Positions 60,171-64,000 of a stretch of DNA of 64,000 nt are shown here, one piece after another. Under the pieces are notes generated by a model, which ran no database searches, was not told the origin of the DNA, and saw only the letters and a list, made by a program, of their open reading frames with translations. The translations under genes and the position numbers were made by a program. Position 1 is the first letter of the stretch. Each line of letters opens with the position of its first letter. The stretch is from assembly GCA_012845835.1 (NCBI GenBank), contig JABAKD010000001.1:4346976-4410975 (forward strand). The letters run 5' to 3'. This DNA comes from Undaria pinnatifida. Lineage: Eukaryota > Sar > Phaeophyceae > Laminariales > Alariaceae.

Positions 60171-60539
60171 CCCTGGGTTTCGAATCTCGGCTGGCGTTGT
60201 TATTTACGGGCGGATGCCAATTTTCTAATTTACACCGCACCCAAAAAATAGGGACCTCTTTGGAGATCGCTGAAGCTGGATTATATCACCACCGCCGCCG
60301 CCACCCACCAACGCGCACAATTAGCCGACAGTTACGGATATCCTGAAGCTATAGTCTAGTCTAGAGTTCCAACGGTGATAAGTATCATGCTGCCGTGCTT
60401 GCACAAGACGCTTCTTCTGCTGGATCAAATACTGACAGTGGGTTCGTGACTCACCGATTTCCGTCTGTTAGGGTGATTTTTGCATGAAAAATGTTGTGGT
60501 GATAGTATAATTAATTTTGTTTAATAACTTTATTTAAAT

Positions 60540-61012
60540 CTGACTTTATTTTTAAGGTGAAACTTTTACATGATACTCCGGAGTATTTAATAGATCACTA
60601 CTATGGTCTTCATACTCCCGATATAAACCGCCATTATAGTGAAATATAACATACTCCTTACATAATAATAATATAAAACCACCCCCAGGCAGAAAAATCT
60701 TACTTACGCACTTAACCATAAGTACCAACAACCATGACCAAGCCATCCATTCGTAAACCATCCACCACACACATGGTAGAGCAATATAGTGGAAACTACA
60801 GAAATAAATTTATAAAATAGACATGATAGATTACTTCAAAATTCCCCACCTAAAGTAAAAATACTAACACCAATCAATGTAATGGAGAAAAACATTTATT
60901 TATAAAAGAAAAGAACCCCTCCCAAGAACAATTCACCCACATAGCATAGTACGAGTATCAGCAAGCAGATTCAAAATTCGTCGAACTCACACCTGATGTC
61001 CTGAAAATATAT
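60540..61012. mobile_element. AT-rich element Q, copy 1
   Basis: AT-rich block with ATAGTGGAAACTACAGAAAT, TTTATAAAATAGACATGAT, CACCTAAAGTAAAAATACTA and a foldback-type end (AAATTCGTCGAACTCACACC). Confidence 0.6.
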
Positions 61013-61149
61013 ACATGTACGAGTATTTAAATATTAGAGTGACAGCGTATCAATTTGGAACCGTGGGTTCGTGTCCCACACAGTTTTTAATCCTTTTGGG
61101 GGTGGGAGTAGATTACTTTGATGACTTTAATTCTTGAATGCTGTATTAA

Positions 61150-61500
61150 GAGCAACATATAGATAACTTATAGGTATAATATTCTGTATTCGTACTCTTC
61201 CCGATATTAAAGCCCCGGGGGGAGAAAAACAAAATAAACCGCCTACCATACAAATGAGAAAGCAGTATAGTGGAAACTACAGTAATAATTTTATAAAATA
61301 GATGTGATGTTTTACCTAGCTCAAAATTCTCCCCACCTGAAGTATAAATGCCAATACTTACCATTATAGAGGACAAATAATAAGACACCTCCCAATAAAA
61401 ACTCACTCATATAGTATATTACGAGTACGAACAACGCAGCTTGCAAAGATGAGTATTGACCTGAAATTCGTCAAACTCACGGCTGACGTCCTTGAAAATT
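61150..61500. mobile_element. AT-rich element Q, copy 2
   Basis: Second copy (ATAGTGGAAACTACAGTAAT, TTTATAAAATAGATGTGATG, CACCTGAAGTATAAATGCCA) ending TTGCAAAGATGAGTATTGAC and AAATTCGTCAAACTCACGGC, the foldback-family end. Confidence 0.65.
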
Positions 61501-61509
61501 AGTTATAAA

Positions 61510-61555
61510 ATACTGGTATTGTTGCTGTTGTTGTTGTTGTGGTTGTTGTTGTTAT

Positions 61556-61599
<44 letters not shown>

Positions 61600-61685
61600 T
61601 TGTTGTTCTCATGTTAACTCGCATAGTCATGTCCGTGGTCACAGGACAGGCTCCAGTCACTCTGGAGTGGAATACCCCAGAATAC
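61510..61685 (+). repeat. Family H repeat with GTT/GCT run
   Basis: A 95 bp GTTGTTGCTGCTGTT run leads into TAACTCGCATAGTCATGTCC and CACAGGACAGGCTCCAGTCA. Confidence 0.7.
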
Positions 61686-62129
61686 ATACCGTCTTGTCAA
61701 TTTTATGAAAATATTCTGACAACATCATCATCAGCCGTAAGCTCCACAAATTAAGGGTCAAAACTCATCTGCGCAAGCTGCGTAACACACCAGTCGCCCG
61801 TTTTAGTAAGCATTCATGAGTCATGTTTATGGTGCAACATCAGTAGGGTTGTCTAGATTGCAGTCTAGCTGACGTTTGTGCGCTGGGTTTCGAATCTCGG
61901 CTGGTGTCATTTTGACACAAGGCACTTACTTATTCTGGGTCTGATACTGTACCGTTTTATCTCGTTGTACTTCGTGTGGGAACAGCAGAAGGTGATGGTT
62001 GACAATTGATAGAGTACCACTGCTACTACTAATACTGCTGTCAGCCTGCTGCGGGGATCGAACCTCGGCTGGTGTTATGACATAAGGCACTTCTGGGTCC
62101 AGTACTTACACCGTACCTGGTATTGTCTA

Positions 62130-62225
62130 GTACAGGTGGTTCTTGTTGCTCTCACATTAACTCGCATAATCAAGTCCGTGGTCACAGGACAGGCTCCAGC
62201 CACTTTGGAGTAAAGGAATATCCAC
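62130..62225 (+). repeat. Family H repeat
   Basis: ACATTAACTCGCATAATCAA, CACAGGACAGGCTCCAGCCA. Confidence 0.65.
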
Positions 62226-62464
62226 GGAGAAAAAAAAACGAACGTGGTTCGCGTGTACCTGGTACGATATAGTATTGCTGAAGCAAGTCAAGTCGTACAC
62301 ACGTCCGCCACAAGAAAAGATGAAAACTTAATCGGAAGTCAGCACGTTCGAGACTCGCAGCTGAAACCTACGCTCAGATGCAGCGACATCAGTTAGGGTT
62401 GATGTTGATCCCGTTAGCATTGCACACACACGCACCTTTCGGGGCCAGAATACTGGGGAAGTAG

Positions 62465-62622
62465 AGTGGATCATTCTTGCAACACCCTGTTGACCCTGGC
62501 ACTAGCTGACACTAAGGGGAATTAAATATAATGTCACGCGCGATCGAAAAACAACACAGCTTGCAAATATGAGTTTCGACGAAAACCCTCGAACTCACAG
62601 ATGACGGTGTTTTTTTTTATAT
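62465..62622 (-). mobile_element. Foldback family, short arm
   Basis: CACCCTGTTGACCCTGGCAC, ACGCGCGATCGAAAAAC, CTTGCAAATATGAGTTTCGA, AACTCACAGATGACGGTG. Confidence 0.6.
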
Positions 62623-63799
62623 AAAGGCTGACGGGTGTCAGACTGTCGTCACGCAGCTGGCGGTTGCGCTGTGCTTCGAATCTCGGCTGGTCTGGTGTTA
62701 CTTGACTTGTAAATACACGATACACTTGTTCTGGGTCCAATACAGCTGTGTGCCGTCTTCTCTGTCACATAGGCATTACAGTACAGGAGGCCCAACAAGA
62801 GACAAGATAATAGGAAGGCAGGCAGATATTTTCAGAACGACGAGAAATCCGGGAGCAGTTGCATTTTTTTATTTTATTTTTATGTACGTGCGTGTTTATT
62901 TATTCTATTTCTATGCGCCGGCGGACGGGGAAAAAACAACTCACCATTCTTAAACGTATATGTTGTCATGCTTGTCGTGTGTCAATTTAACTCGATTGCA
63001 TTCGCAATCCAGCGCAAGCTGTGGCTTGTCCTTTGGTTCCTGTGGCAGTGAGCCGTTATACTGAGGTTCGCGTCAAACGCAGCCTCTCTCTAACAAGAAA
63101 CCCAGCCTGGATCAGTGTTTCTGTGTATTGTCACAGCAGTACCCTCTGCAGGGTGTTCTGTAGTGTATGGTAGCAGCAGTCGGTTGGTTGGGGTTGACTT
63201 TGAAGACGACTTTTTTTTCAAGTTTAACGGATACACCGCTACCTGATGCTCTGCACTCTGCTGGCTTCGTTTCGCCGCGGGTTTCGAATCTTGGCTGATG
63301 CTGCTATTACACAAACCGGCAGCACTTTGTTCCGGATCGAATTCGTCTTCTCTCGTGGTAACAGCAGTCAGGCAGGGTTAAAGTTGTGTCTGCCGGATGG
63401 ATTTGTCGCCATGATTTTGATACCTCGCCTGCTGCGGGCTTTGCCTCTCGGCATGTGTTATTGTTACTTGAATTGTGGGACTGAAGCGCGTGACAGATCT
63501 ACGGCGGCAGTGGTAAAGCTCCTAGCTGGGTCAAGCTACTGGGTTGGCGGCTCTTGTATTGTGATGCCTGTGTTCTAATGCTTAGCTTCATCAGCGACAA
63601 CCACACAAGACTCTTATGGTACTGTACCGTTTTCTATGCGTAAGAAGTCCGGCAACAGCACCCAGTTAAGGCTGGCGTTAATTTAAGTCTGGCGGATGGA
63701 CTGTCACCAAACTGCAGCGGACTTCGAATCTCTCTCCTGGCGTCGTTTATTAGTAGCACCAGATACTGTTAGTATCATACCTACACAACGCACTTTTTG

Positions 63800-64000
63800 A
63801 ATCTTGTTCCGTCGCTGCCCGTGCGAGAACGCGAGTTGGCAAAATTGAACGAAATAACTACCGGTAAAGACAAACGGTGGGTTATACATGATATGCACGA
63901 TATAAATGAAGGCGAGTATACAGCGAAAAACCCGAGCATCAGGCCTGGGCTGGACCCCCGCTGGTCTGCCACATACACAGGGAGTACACAGGAACTTGCG
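63800..64000. repeat. Terminal repeat DNA
   Basis: AGCATCAGGCCTGGGCTGGA and GTCTGCCACATACACAGGGA are the reverse of a segment at 52245-52300, so the window ends in another dispersed repeat. Confidence 0.5.

Larger units (their letters stand above)
59640..63790. repeat. TTCGAATCTCGGCTGG repeat family P, dispersed copies
   Basis: GGTTTCGAATCTCGGCTGG-type motifs at about 60178, 61888, 62062, 62673, 63278 and 63730, mostly preceded by AACGGATAGACTGTCGCCAC-like sequence and followed by GGCACTT..TCTGGGTC. The B-box-like TTCGAATCTC suggests a tRNA-derived origin, but no A-box is clear. Unit spacing near 63200-63780 is about 150 bp. Confidence 0.5.

Noticed and set aside
61060-61092. tRNA T-arm-like GTGGGTTCGTGTCCCAC followed by TTTTT
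   Set aside because: No D-arm, anticodon arm or acceptor stem can be paired upstream; at best a SINE relic.

Overview
The window is nuclear DNA of a photosynthetic stramenopile, most likely a brown alga. The reasons are: a nuclear first exon with a heterokont-type bipartite plastid pre-sequence (Ala-Phe junction, positions 49661-50041); short exons separated by kilobase introns with GT-AG ends; interstitial TTAGGG telomere-type runs; and very high loads of tRNA-derived SINEs, MITE-like repeats and satellites. Species assignment is inference.

The backbone is one very long gene on the minus strand, running from about 49223 down to 2958. I assembled it from eleven small exons (49101-49223, 39572-39662, 31150-31279, 29826-29925, 29296-29406, 25869-25964, 14596-14743, 12989-13122, 10727-10810, 6163-6261, 2958-3119). 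All splice phases agree. The coding sum is 1278 nt, giving 425 residues plus a stop. The product reads as BTB, then BACK, then a discoidin (F5/8 type C)-like domain, the layout of BTBD9-type proteins. About 97 percent of this 46 kb gene is intron.

A second gene starts divergently at 49661 on the plus strand (plastid-targeted, function unknown). The two share a 437 bp spacer holding a 16 bp perfect palindrome with an embedded TGACTCA. A further solid plus-strand exon lies at 56292-56446.

Intron 1 of the BTB gene carries, in antisense orientation (41466-45780), a decayed intron-containing gene. It joins a Cys-rich N-terminal domain, DDE-transposase-like segments (D1 and D2 recognisable), a WRN/RNase D-like 3'-5' exonuclease and a C-terminal Cys cluster. 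Intron 6 holds a 5'-truncated LINE end, two inverted SINEs and a long low-complexity ORF.

The rest is repeat: at least four SINE-like families, a foldback/MITE family with about 180 bp arms, MITE-like elements ending in a CTCTATCGTAGCACG-type motif, GATC-rich elements, elements with inverted ends around a (GGGTC/CCCTT)n core, and many minisatellites.

The most unusual pattern is that several exons of the BTB gene are followed, in their own downstream intron, by one or more degenerate copies of the exon's 3' end plus its 5' splice site. The terminal exon runs straight into a 1.9 kb satellite whose unit matches its last codons. This looks like intron growth by repeated duplication of exon tails and donor sites.
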